From NCBI GenBank assembly GCA_963277665.1, contig OY728121.1:953065097-953129096 (forward strand): 64,000 nt of DNA. Reading direction: 5' to 3'. The notes under the pieces are model-generated. The model had not been told where the DNA came from, did not search any database, and saw only the letters and a program-made list of their open reading frames with translations. This DNA is from Viscum album (Eukaryota; Streptophyta; Magnoliopsida; Santalales; Viscaceae). The position numbers and the translations under genes were made by a program. Shown piece by piece: positions 1 through 9,749 of the stretch. Position 1 is the stretch's first letter; every line of letters begins with the position of its first letter.

Positions 1-345
1 GAAGTACCACACATGTAACACCACAAAGACAATACCACAAAGGTAGAAGTACCACACAAGTAACAACACCAGATAGAGGTACCACACATGTAACACCACG
101 AAGATTGAAGTACCACACAAGTAACACCACGAAGACAACACCACAAAGGTAAAAGTACCACACAGGTAACACCACGAAACTAGAAGTACCACACAGGTAA
201 CACCACGAAGATTGAAGTACCACACAAGTAACACCACGAAGATAATACCATAAAGGTATAAGTATCACATAAGTAACACCACAAGATAAAGGTACCACAC
301 ATGTAACACCACGAAGATTGAAGTACCACATAGGTAAAAGACTCG
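1..345. repeat. 31-bp minisatellite in GYP-1 3' LTR
   Basis: Imperfect tandem units begin GTACCACACAAGTAACACCA and then end in one of several short variants, such as CGAAGATTGAA or CGAAGCTAGAA. A longer 45-bp form carries ACCACAAAGGTAGAA. The array continues to the left of the window. The same array, longer, is in the other LTR at 6702-7338. Confidence 0.9.
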
Positions 346-432
346 GCTCACAATCAGGTATAACTTAAGTATAGAAGTACAAATAATTAGTCGTAAGCTA
401 GATCATCTTATTCAGTTAAGTAGCACTGCTGC

Positions 433-546
433 TGACCCACACAGGATTGCTGAGAGCTGACCCACACAGGATCTGACCCACATAGGATCTGACCCACACA
501 GGATCTGACCCACACAGGATCGCTGAGCATGGACCCACATAGGATT
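433..546. repeat. 16-bp tandem array TGACCCACACAGGATC
   Basis: Six to seven copies of TGACCCACACAGGATC are seen, some head to tail and some separated by a short GCTGAGC-like spacer. The matching array in the other LTR is at 7434-7602. Confidence 0.85.
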
Positions 547-1039
547 GATGTTCTTCCTTCACGTTACAGCCTGCCATAGGATTCCTCGCACCAGGTGCGC
601 TCGAGTTCCGTGGAATCTGCCTCTCAAGATATCGGTCGTACCTCGACTACCACTAAGCTCCAAAAAGGAGTAACCCAAAGGACCGCCATGTTGTAAGGGT
701 TCCAACGCGACAAGCGGTGCATCAATCGGATGCTCGGTCTGTAAGTTTTAAGCATTTTAGTTCTGGGGGCTCGGTTGGATTTGGGTTCGATCCAACCCGA
801 CCAAAGTCCAACTGTCTCCAAAACTTAGGGGAAGTATACCAAAAGGACCGTCTTGATCCAAGGATCCCAACGCTGCATACGCTTTATCAAACGGACATCC
901 AGTTCTCAAGATATGACTATTTAAGTGTTTCTAGGCCCGGTTGGGCCCGACTCCGGTCCGACTCGATATGGGTCCAACCTGAATGGGTTGGGCTGAGGTC
1001 CGGCTCGGCCCGATTCGCAAGTGGGAGGTCCGACCCGTG

Positions 1040-1290
1040 ATGGGGCGGCCCGGCCCGTAAGGGGGCGGCCCGACCCACAATGGGGCGCAGCCCGAGCCGC
1101 GATGGGGCAGCCCGACCCACGATGGGGCATGGCCTAGACCGCGAAGGGGCGCGGCCCGACCCGTGGTGGGGCGCGGCCCGGCCCGCGGTGGGGAGCGGCC
1201 CGACCCACGGTGGGGCGCGGCCCGGACCGCAGAGGGGTGCGGCCCAGCTCACGATGGGTAGGCGGCCCGACCCACGGTGGATAGGCAGCA
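1040..1290. repeat. GC-rich 22-bp tandem array
   Basis: About eleven units of the form GGGGCGCGGCCCGACCCGYG plus two bases follow each other at a 22-bp period. Units differ mainly at CpG sites. Base composition is strikingly GC-rich against an AT-rich background. The matching array is at 7655-7905. Confidence 0.9.
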
Positions 1291-2104
1291 TGGCCTGCTA
1301 GAGGCAACCCGCTGGGCAGCGCAGTCCGCCAGAGCTGGCGCCGAAGGGGAGCGGGCCCCCTTCTGTTCGGAATACCTAAGGGCAGCACCATTAAGCGCTA
1401 CCAAGTCACCCGTGGGACCTCAGTGGTTCCCACCGATCCATTGTGGCCGGCCGTTGGGTCGACCGAGTCTCTAGCGGTGCACAACGGCGCGCCGTTCCGC
1501 CACCTGTGGCCGACCGGTGTGCCGACCGCCTTCCTCCAGTCCGCCGCGGCTAACAAGCTGCGGCCCGAGTCCTCTGGTGGTGCGCGACGGCGCGCCACAC
1601 CTCATCTGTGACCGACCAATGCCAACCACTCCGACGACCGTCGTGGCTTCATGCTGCGGCCTCCTCTTGAGGCACGCGTCGGTGTGCCGCCTCCTTCGTA
1701 GCTGGTCGGTGCCACCGCGCCAACAGTCTTCCATGGAGGTGTAAGGGTGGCAAAGTTGCGGAGGGTTCATGCCGGGTTTGTTAGGCTCGCGCCCTCCGCG
1801 TTAGCTGGAAAACAAGAGGGGGAAAAATAAAGGGTTCAAGAAAATTCACTTGAATTTAAAACAAGAATCAACCCCTACCTCGTGAATGATGGAGAAACGC
1901 CCGCGGTTGAGGAAGTGGGTCGGTGTTCGCCATTCCTGCAATAGCCTCCAATGACGTCGCTTGATCGTCGATCCTCATTCGGGGTTTCAGTGTCGATCGC
2001 CACCACTCGCCGGAACCGACTCCATCTTCCAAGGGATCGATGTCACGACACTCCTTCTGCACTTTGTTGCTTGGTGAAGCTGTCCCAACACCTCTCCCCA
2101 AGCT

Positions 2105-2117
2105 CCATATATATATG
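2105..2117 (-). promoter_or_regulatory. TATA-like box of GYP-1 3' LTR
   Basis: The minus strand reads CATATATATATGG, followed by AGCTTGGGGAGAGG. The equivalent site in the other LTR (8709-8718) is also TATA-like, so the position is conserved between the LTRs. It separates the palindrome-rich U3 from the array-rich downstream part. Confidence 0.55.
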
Positions 2118-2408
2118 AGAGGGGAGTGTCTAACGGTGTCGGGAATTAATGGGAGTTCATTTATTAGGAAGCTTCCCAAATTCTCCAACGAAGCAGTTAC
2201 TAGGATTGATGGGTCCAGCCATTTAATGGCTTGACACATCACTGGTCCCACCACCGTTTGTCCGTTGGAGGATAAGATAGAAACAAAAATAAAATAATAA
2301 AATAATTTTATTTTCTTTCCTTAAAAAGTCTCAAAACCTAACTTTTCCTTCGGACCTACTGCGGTCGAAGTGAAGCCTCCCTTAAGCGAATCTCGGCGCT
2401 GCGAATTC

Positions 2409-2975
2409 AACGGTGCCCTCAGATTTTTAATCCAAGCACCAGTTCAAATGTTAGAAAAACGCTTCTCACGCATTTACTGAACGTACCCCAAAAAAAGTTC
2501 AGAAAAATTATTAAGAGTCACCCTTGACCTGTGCCGGTCGAGGTTAGGTTTTTCCTAAGTGAAACACACCCCAATGAACCCAACGGTACTCCCGGATTTT
2601 TAATCTGAGTTACCGTTTAGAAGTTATAAAGTTTACAATAAAATAATTGTCACTTAATTATTTTATTTACGGCCAAAAACTAACTTTCACTGGTGGTCCG
2701 CGCCAGCCAATGTTAGATCTGCATAAAGAGAGCATACCCTCACAAGTTCAGCGGTGGTCTCGGATTTTTAATCTGAGTTACAATTCGTGACTTATAAGCA
2801 TTTGAAAAATAAAAATAACTTTATTTAATTATTTTATTTACGGTTATTCCATTTTCAGGTTTTCTCATAGGAGGCTTGCGCCGACTAAACTTAAGTCACG
2901 CCTAGGGTAAACTCGCCATCATGAACGCAACGGTGCCCTCAGATTTCTGATCTGGGCAACCGTTTAAGATTTATT
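2409..2975. repeat. Four spaced palindromes in GYP-1 U3 (3' LTR copy)
   Basis: Inverted repeats centred near 2427, 2600, 2768 and 2947 have cores such as CCCGGATTTTTAATCTGAG (2591-2609) and CTCAGATTTCTGATCTGGG (2938-2956). In the better copies the arms extend outward to AACGGT and ACCGTT, giving about 36 bp of near-palindrome. Spacing is about 170-180 bp. Between them the sequence is AT-rich and not strongly repeated. Confidence 0.85.
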
Positions 2976-3141
2976 CCACTTTTTTAGGAAAAATAATTAC
3001 GTGCGCTAATTAAATCTTAACAAATCTTTAACGGATCATTCCGGGCACTCCAGGCCTCAGAATCACGCGTCATTAGATTTATCAGTCTCGAAATAACTCC
3101 ATATAATTAAAAAAAATATACGGAATTTCTGGGACATTACA

Positions 3142-3154
3142 TTCTTCCCACCTT
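3142..3154 (-). other. GYP-1 polypurine tract
   Basis: The minus strand reads AAGGTGGGAAGAA immediately before the LTR start TGTAATG. This is the expected site and composition for priming of plus-strand DNA synthesis. Confidence 0.75.
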
Positions 3155-3167
3155 AGGGCTTCACATC

Positions 3168-3671
3168 CTCGAAAGCCAAAACAAAGACAAAAAAACCAAA
3201 AGAGGGTACTGAGCAAGAATCTGAGCCTCCTGCTCCCATGTGCTCTCCTGGAGGTTCTCATGCTACCAGCGTACACGCACTAGAGGTATCGACCGCCCAC
3301 GAAGGACCCGCTCCCGTTAATCCTCAATCTCCATTGGAACCTCCGTAAACATCACCCCATCATTGAAGTCCAGCTTGCCGTGGTCGATTATGTGTGATGG
3401 GTCATGCACGTATCCCCTCAGCTGGGATACGTGGAAGCCGTCGTGAACCCTCTCCAACTGCGGTGAAAGAGCCAAGCGGTATTCTACCTCGCCTATCCTC
3501 CGAAATATCAAAAAAGGACTGATAAACCCCGGTGATAACTTGTCGCCTCAGCCAAATCTCCACAGTCTCCTTCGAGAAGAGACTCACAAGAATACGTGGC
3601 CCCCCTCCTGGAACTCCAAGGGTCTTTGTATCCTGTCGGCATAAGACTTCTGCCAACTCTGTGCAGTCTTC
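3168..3671 (-). pseudogene. GYP-1 integrase C-terminus plus chromodomain remnant
   Basis: On the minus strand a run near 3317-3511 matches the integrase C-terminal segment of plant chromoviruses: the RRIGEVEYRLAL and LERVHDGFHVSQLR stretches, then HDPSHIIDH and TEVPMEIED. After one stop, the same frame continues as VRVRW and TWEQEAQILAQYP, typical of a degraded chromodomain. Upstream, QSWQKSYADRIQRPLEF and KLSPGFISPF also match the family. The DDE catalytic core is absent: the zinc-binding part (see 3672-4183) joins directly to QSWQKSYAD at about 3672. Stops and the missing core mean it is not functional. Confidence 0.85.
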
Positions 3672-4183
3672 ACTTGCTGACAAGTGAGACATCATGATAC
3701 AAACTATGCCACTGCTTTCTTCATCTCTGGCCACTGGTACTAATGTCGGAGGTCCTGGTACATCTTCACCACACCAGGATGTACTGCCATAGGGGACATA
3801 TGGAACTCCCTCGACACCTCCTCCCAAAGCGCCACCGGTACCATGGTACGTCCTCTGAAGAGGACGACGGGCTCCCCACCTTCAAAAAATCCATCAGGTG
3901 CCTGCCCTGAGGATATCTGAGCATGTGGAGCCTCACAGTCAATGCCCCCAAGTTGTACCTCCCTGACTTGCTGAAAGAGTGGGGGAGTGACGGTCAAATA
4001 CTGGAGATAAGCAACTTCATCTCTATCCACGAAGGATATCTGCAACGCGACTAGCTATACTGACGCCTCACTCAGCAGTTGTAGACTAGACCTCCTGCTG
4101 AGTGCGTCTACTACCATGTTCCCCTTATCAGGAGTATAGACTATCTCAAAGTAATAGTTCTGGAGGAACTCTAGCCACTCCTG
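3672..4183 (-). pseudogene. GYP-1 RNase H tail and integrase zinc-binding domain remnant
   Basis: Reading on the minus strand from about 4183, WLEFLQNYYFEIVYTPDK and then DALSRR are the classic end of the gypsy RNase H domain. The linker follows, and then the start of integrase with HPGVVKMYQDLRH and CLTCQQVK, which carry the His and Cys ligands of the HHCC zinc site. The sequence then jumps to the integrase C-terminus. Just upstream of 4183 the reading runs into protease-like sequence, so all of the reverse transcriptase is deleted. Confidence 0.8.
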
Positions 4184-4289
4184 TTAGGAACTGAAAACTG
4201 AAAACTCCTGCTACCACGAGGGTAAGGCTGGCCGACTCACGAGTGATCGACCGCACCCTTCTATGCAGGAGTTTATCCTGTGCTACCTG

Positions 4290-4660
4290 GGTTTTCTTTT
4301 TCACTGACTAAGGAAAACCTCATCCCAACATTGTAGATAAAACACAACCTTTTTGCCTAATATAGTCAATCTGAGTATGAAATGTGGATGTCTAGTTATA
4401 CCCAAACTAACGTCATAAGGCCTCGATGCTGTCACCAAGAGGTTCCAACCGAAACTCTCACCTCAAGGGTCAGATCACACCATCAGCGTAAGTGTGATTA
4501 TCGAGTCTCCTCCCAAAGGTATTTCAATACGTGAGGGTCAAGTCAATAACTTAACCGAAAACTCTAGGTCTTGAACAAGATCCGTGGTAAGAAAGAATGA
4601 TTAGTTTCCATGTCTATTAATATGACAACTAGTAGTAGACACAGACCATACCTCTAACCA
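4290..4660 (-). pseudogene. GYP-1 aspartic protease remnant
   Basis: Minus-strand translation shows a degraded pattern of the gypsy protease: IPLGGDSIITLTL, then SRPYDVSLGI and GKKVVFYLQCW. These align with the flap and the ILGMDWL-type region of the family. The upstream active-site stretch is only weakly recognisable (HGN, stop, SFFLTTDLVQDLE). Several stops are present. About 100 bases later the sequence is at the end of RNase H, which marks a deletion junction between roughly 4183 and 4290. Confidence 0.5.
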
Positions 4661-5079
4661 TTCCTAGAGCCCTTGGGTCACACTCCTTGACCGCATGTAG
4701 CTACTCCCTTTCTCTATCCTCTAGCTCTCCAGTCCTGGTGAGGACCACATTGAGGTGGTGGTTATAACATGTCAAAAGGTACACCACCTCATGCTGCTCT
4801 CCTAGCTTCACTCCCACATCTGCAGCTCTGTAGATTTTTTTCCCCTATCACATCCTCTTCTCGAAACGTTTTACACACCCAAGTCTCTGAGACTGGTGCT
4901 AGTTTCCTGCTTTTCCACTGCTAACATTCACTGTTTGTATCCACTCATCCAAAGGACATTCAACCACAAAGGTTTTATCTAGAACCCCAACATAGGTAGG
5001 AATGCATAGAGGAATAGTACTAGATCAGATGTCCCTAAAGACACATCGCTCGGAAGTCTGAGCCATGAAGCAATGATCG
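4661..5079 (-). other. Degenerate gag-protease spacer of GYP-1
   Basis: This lies between the two gag-like blocks and the protease remnant and is full of stops in all frames. From its position it should be the gag C-terminus with the zinc knuckle, but no CCHC box is visible. No separate gene is seen. Confidence 0.4.
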
Positions 5080-5429
5080 TATCATATTCATGGAGTACCA
5101 GGAATGGTCGATACGCCTCGATGAATACTCAACTACCAGCATGTCGTCCTGCTGAAGCTGTAGAAGCTCTAGGGAACTCTCTCAACCACCTCCTCAAGCC
5201 AGTCCTTAGCTTCCTGTGAGTCAGGATCTCCTCAGAACCTAAGGGGTATTTGATGCTGAAACACATGTAAGGCACTAAGCATACATGTGTCCTCTACCGG
5301 TACCACCGGTTTTAACTGCTGACCAACAGGCAGTGATATAGCTGGCACACTACTCGAAGGCACCATCTCAGGAAACAGTCCATATATCAAAGCCTCATCA
5401 CTATGTAGACCATCCTCATGGTCACTCAC
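5080..5429 (-). pseudogene. GYP-1 gag N-terminal block, second copy
   Basis: An open stretch encodes a proline-rich leader with VPAISLPVGQQL and VVPVEDT. It is followed after a stop by DPDSQEAKDWLEEVVERV, which resembles the start of the retrotransposon gag core (a DP, A, WL pattern). The neighbouring 5430-5803 block has the same order and spacing, so the gag start is present twice, about 310 bases apart and considerably diverged. It could be a tandem duplication or the result of template switching between two elements. Confidence 0.55.
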
Positions 5430-5803
5430 TGGAAAAGATTAGAAGCTAAGATCACCATATGCTCTACTGGTATCTCAACTAGGTGGAAAACTCTAGCCAT
5501 TGCCTCCAGCCAACCCTCAGATGCTTGGGAATTTGTCTTGCCTCGAAACCTCGAAGTCCTCTACCACTAGAACTCGTGCAACGTGCTCAGTCAGCGTGCA
5601 CCCTCTACTGGTGGGGCTGGTGGCAACATCTGTCCAACGGGTAGTGGTGCTGCTGGTACACCACCCAAAGGTGCTAACGCCGTAAGAGGGACCTGTACTG
5701 AGGCCTCGTTGCTCAGTGGGCCGTCATTGTGTACTCTCTCAAGAATCCTAGCTGGCCATCTACACGGCAGCATCCTGATAAGGAACAGGTGCTCCATGGT
5801 CAT
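5430..5803 (-). pseudogene. GYP-1 gag N-terminal block, first copy
   Basis: The minus strand begins with a short Met-led open frame ending at 5591. It is rich in Pro and Ala (VPAAPLPVGQMLPPAPPVEG). After a stop it continues with RFRGKTNSQASEGWLEAM and ARVFHLVEIPVEHMVILAS, a good match to the gag capsid-like core of Tekay-type elements. It sits directly downstream of the primer site and 5' LTR, as gag should. Stops break it. Confidence 0.6.
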
Positions 5804-6040
5804 TAAGTTATACCTGGTGAGCTGACTCCAAATAAACTAAGGAAAAACATTTCCAAAACACATGCAATCAGTGTTTCCGTGCACTGAGTCGGAAATCAGA
5901 ATTCAGGGTCCTAGTGTATGGATACGTCAGCCGCCGCACCAACACTGGATTCCCCAAATTGAAAACCACACTCATAACACTTAACACTATTTCCACACAG
6001 AAAAGATCAGAGTCCTAGTTCTTCGGTAGAATCGAACTCC

Positions 6041-6050
6041 TTTGATACCA
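6041..6050 (-). other. GYP-1 primer binding site
   Basis: The minus strand reads TGGTATCAAAGG, starting three bases from the LTR end (TGACA). It is close to the plant initiator-Met primer site TGGTATCAGAGC. Confidence 0.8.
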
Positions 6051-6701
6051 CTTTGTCACGACCCGTCCCTCGGAGCCCGTGCCGTGACTACCCCAAGCCC
6101 GCCTTCCATAGGCTAGGGGATGACGACTAGCACCGGAAAGGCGTATCCCTGAAATGGGAAGGCATTGCCTTTTTAACATGAACAAAATCACAGAGTAGAA
6201 TGTAACAAGAAGCAACCACACATACTAGAAAGTAACAAGGTGTAACCACAAAGTAAACTGCTGTAGTAAAAGAGTGCTGAAAGTAAGAGGCTAGAAATAC
6301 AAGACCAACTGTAAAGTAAAAGTACAACTACAACTGAAAAGTACAAAGAAAATCCTGGATTGTCCACCGAGGGTCCTACCTGAAGGGTAGGTACAGCTCA
6401 CGATCAGTAGTCCCTATATCACATCACACCAAATGGTCTAGCTCCAAGCTCCATCCAGTCCTGGCTCCCTCAGCCTCGATCAACACTATACGTCGTCTGC
6501 ACATGACACAACAAGGTGCGAGCGTAGCTCGTGCAGGGGTGAGTATAACGATACTCAGTAGGGACCTCGAGACCCCCTTAGGTCTCCTAGAGTTCCACAA
6601 AGGAAAAATCCACAAAGCAAGTCATAAAATCTACTTAGGTATATGCCCATACATATACCTAAGTTGTCAAGATATACTCATCTCATACATGAGGTAAATA
6701 T

Positions 6702-7338
6702 ACCACATAGGTTTCACCACAAAGGTAGAAGTACCACACAAGTAACCCCACAAGATAGAGATACCACACATGTAACACCACAAAGACAACACCAAAAAGG
6801 TAGAAGTACCACACAAGTAACACCATGAAGCTAGAAGTACCATACAAGTAACACCATGAAGATTGAAGTACCACACAGGTAACACCATGAAGACAACACC
6901 ACAAAGGTAGAAGTACCACACAGGTAACACCACGAAGCTATAAGTACCAAATAGGTAACACCACAAAGATTGAAGTACCATACATGTAACACCATGAAGA
7001 CAACACCACAAAGGTATAAGTACCACACAAGTAACACCACAAGATAGAGGTACCACACATTTAACACCACGAAGATTGAAGTACCACACAAGTAACACCA
7101 TGAAGACAATACCACAAAGGTTGAAGTACCACACAGGTAACACCATGAAGCTAGAAGTACCACATAGGTAACACTATGAAGCTAGAAGTACCACACAGGT
7201 AACACCATGAAGATTGAAGTACCACACAGGTAACACCACGAAGACAATACCACAATGGTAGAAGTAACACACAAGTAACACCACAAGATAGAGGTACCAC
7301 ACATGTAACACCACGAATATTAAAGTACCACACATGTA
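6702..7338. repeat. 31-bp minisatellite in GYP-1 5' LTR
   Basis: About 18 units of the same family as at 1-345 (core GTACCACACAAGTAACACCA) occur as 30-31-bp and 45-bp versions in alternating order. The minus strand stays open in two frames for 110-159 codons because the unit lacks stops there. I read this as a by-product, not a gene. Confidence 0.9.
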
Positions 7339-7433
7339 AAAGACTCAACTCACAATCAGGTATAACTTAAGTACAGAAGTACAGATGATTAGTCGTAAGC
7401 TAGATCATCTTATTCTGTTAAGTAGCACTACTG

Positions 7434-7602
7434 CTGACCCACATAGGATCAATATGTAACTAACCCCCATTGACCCACACACGATCAGTATGCGCTGACC
7501 CACACAGGATCGCTCAGCACTGACCCACACTGGATCTGACCGACACAGGATCGGTATGCGCTGACCCACACAGGATCACTGAGTGTTAACCCACATAGGA
7601 TC
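7434..7602. repeat. 16-bp tandem array in GYP-1 5' LTR
   Basis: Copies of TGACCCACACAGGATC are separated by variable GTATGCGC- and GCTCAGCA-like spacers. They are less regular than the copies at 433-546. Confidence 0.8.
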
Positions 7603-7654
7603 GATGTTCTTCCTTCACATTACGGCTGCCCCCTTACTAGCCGCGGCCTGGCCT

Positions 7655-7905
7655 GCGATGCGGCGTGGCCTGGCCCGCAAAGGGGCACGACCCGACCCGC
7701 AGTGGGAAGGCAGTGCGGCCCACGGTGGGCAGGCGGCCCGACCCGCAGAGGGGCGCGGCTCGGCCCGCGAAGGGGTGCGGCCCGGCCCGCAGAGGGGAAC
7801 GACCTGGCCCGTGGTGGGCAGGCGGCCCGACCCACTGGGAGGCGTGGCCCAACTCGTGAAGGGGTGCGGCTCGGCCCGCGGTGGGAAAGCGGCTTGGCCC
7901 GCTGG
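7655..7905. repeat. GC-rich 22-bp tandem array in GYP-1 5' LTR
   Basis: The units are the same as at 1040-1290 (GGGGCGCGGCCCGACCCGCR type). They are interrupted by GTGGGCAGGCGG variants. Minus-strand frames stay open through it (up to 234 codons over 7615-8319) but encode only Arg/Ala/Pro/Gly repeats. Confidence 0.85.
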
Positions 7906-8708
7906 TGGCAACTCGCTGGGCAGCGCGGTCCGACTGAGCTGGCGCTGAAGGGGAGAATCCCCCCTTCCATTAGAAATACCAAAGGGCAACGCCATTAGGT
8001 GCTTCCAAGTCACCCGTGGGACCCGAGCAGGTCCCGCCGATCCGTTGCGGCTGATCGGTGTGCCGACCGAGTCTCTAGTGGTACGTGATGGTGCGCTGCT
8101 CCACCACCCGCGGTCGGCCGGTGTGCCGGCCTCCTTCCTCCAGTCCGCCACGGCTAACAAACCGCGACTTGAGTCCTCCTGCGGCGCACGACGGCGTGCC
8201 ACACTTCCTCCGCGGCCAGCTGGTGCCGACCCCTCTGACGACCACCGTGACTTCCTGCCGCGGTCTCCTCTTGCTGCGAGTGTCAGTGCACCGCCTCCTT
8301 CGTAGCTGGTCGGTGCCACCGCACCAACAGTCTTCCATAGAGGTGTATGGGTAGCAAATTTGCGGAGGGTTCAGGCCGGGTTCGTTAGGCCTGCGCCCTC
8401 CGCCTTAGCTCGAAAACAAGAGGGGAAAAAATAAAGGGTTCTAGAAAATTAACTTGAATTTAAAACAAGAATCAACCCCTACCTCATGAATGATGGAGAA
8501 ACGCCCGCAGTTGAGGAAGTGGGTCAGTGTTCATTGTTCCCACAATAGCCTCCAATGACATTGCTTGATCATCGATCCTCGTTCGGGGTTTCGGTGTCGA
8601 TCTCCACCACTCGCCAGAACCGGTTCCATCTTCCAAGGGCTCGATGTCGCAGCACTCCTTCAGCACATCTTTTCTTGGTGAAGCTATGCCGACACCTCTT
8701 CCCAAGCT

Positions 8709-8718
8709 CCATATAAAT
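8709..8718 (-). promoter_or_regulatory. TATA-like box of GYP-1 5' LTR
   Basis: The minus strand reads CTATTTATATGG at the same LTR position as the box at 2105-2117. It is the only TATA-like element between the palindromic U3 and the arrays. Confidence 0.55.
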
Positions 8719-9014
8719 AGGAGAGGGGGGGGGGTGTCTAATGGTGTCGGGAATTAATGGGAGTTCATTTATTAGGAAGCTTCCCAAATTCTCCAATGAA
8801 GCAGTTACTAGGATTGATGGGTCAAGCCATTTAATGTCTTGACACATCGCTGGTCCCACCACCATTTGTCCATTGGAGGATAATATAGAAACAAAAATAA
8901 AATAATAAAATTATTTTATTTTATTTCCTAAAAAAGTCCCAAAACCTAACTTTTCCTCCAAACCTATTACGGTCGAAGTGAAGCCTCCCTTAAGATAATC
9001 TCGGCGCTACGAAT

Positions 9015-9580
9015 TCAATGGTGCCCTTAGATTTTTAATCCGAGCATCGGTTGAAAAGTTAGAAAAATGCCGCTCACGCGTTTACTGAACATACCCAAAA
9101 AAAATTTGGAAAAATTATTAACAGTCACCCTTGACCGGTGCTGGTCGAGGTTAGGGTCTTCTTAAGTGAAACATACCCCAAAAACCCCAACAGTACTCCC
9201 AGATTTTTAATCTGAGTTACCGTTTAGAAGTTATGAATTTTACAATAAAATAATTGTCACTTAATTATTTTATTTGCGGCCAAAAACAAACTTTTACTGG
9301 TGGCCCGTGCCAGCCAATGTTAGTATCTACCTAAATAGAAAATACCTTCATGAGTTCAATGGTGGTCTCAGATTTTTAATCTGAGTTACCGTTCATGAGT
9401 TCTAAGCATTTGAAAAATAAAATAACTTTATTTAATTATTTTATTTATGGTTATTCCATTTTCGGGTTTTCTCACAGGAGGCCTGTGCCGACTAAACTTA
9501 AGTCACACCTAGGGTAAACCCGCTATCCTGAACGCAATGGTGCCCTCAGATTTCTGATCTGGGAAACCGTTTAAGAGTTA
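9015..9580. repeat. Four spaced palindromes in GYP-1 U3 (5' LTR copy)
   Basis: Cores lie at 9026-9044, 9198-9216, 9367-9385 and 9545-9563. The third is a perfect inverted repeat, CTCAGATTTTTAATCTGAG. Outer arms (AACGGT type on the left, ACCGTT type on the right) extend three of them. They end about 300 bp upstream of the TATA-like box. Confidence 0.85.
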
Positions 9581-9749
9581 TTCCACTTTTTCTTGAAAAT
9601 TGCTTATGCGCGCTAATTAAAGCTTAAGAAATCTTTGACGGATCATTTCGGGAACTCCGGGCCTCGGAATCGCGCGCCGTCAGATTTTGTGGTCTCAAAA
9701 TAAATCCATATAATTAAAAAATATTATACAGAATTTCTGGGACATTACA

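Larger units (their letters stand above)
1..3141 (-). repeat. GYP-1 3' LTR (cut by window start)
   Basis: The sequence is collinear with 6054-9749 apart from the part lost beyond base 1. In element orientation it holds, in order: a U3 with four palindromes (2409-2975), a TATA-like box (2105-2117), a GC-rich 22-bp array (1040-1290), a 16-bp array (433-546) and a 31-bp array (1-345). The boundary with the internal region is the purine tract at 3142-3154. Small open frames in the GC-rich part are by-products of stop-poor repeats. Confidence 0.85.
1..9749 (-). mobile_element. GYP-1: defective Ty3/gypsy chromovirus with very long LTRs
   Basis: Two copies of one long repeat (1-3141 and 6054-9749) flank 2.9 kb of degenerate gag-pol read on the minus strand. 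The LTR starts TGTAATGTCCC and ends TGACA in element orientation. A Met-tRNA-type primer site lies at 6041-6050 and a polypurine tract at 3142-3154, so 9749 is the 5' end of the element. The integrase C-terminus followed by chromodomain-like sequence points to the Tekay/Del group of chromoviruses. The internal region is far too short: the catalytic cores of reverse transcriptase and integrase are both missing. The right flank resumes in the zinc-knuckle region of a copia gag (COP-0), so GYP-1 inserted into COP-0. The left end and any target duplication lie outside the window. Confidence 0.85.
6054..9749 (-). repeat. GYP-1 5' LTR (complete, 3.7 kb)
   Basis: The complete LTR is 3696 bp. It ends with the primer site on the left and COP-0 sequence on the right. 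In transcription order (from 9749 down) it shows U3 with four palindromes (9015-9580), TATA-like box (8709-8718), GC-rich array (7655-7905), 16-bp array (7434-7602) and 31-bp array (6702-7338). About 2.65 kb of the LTR lies downstream of the TATA and would be transcribed as leader. Confidence 0.9.

Noticed and set aside
7615..8319. 234-codon minus-strand open frame as a gene
   Set aside because: Most of it is the 22-bp GC-rich array and downstream GC-rich LTR sequence; low-complexity composition and no domain.
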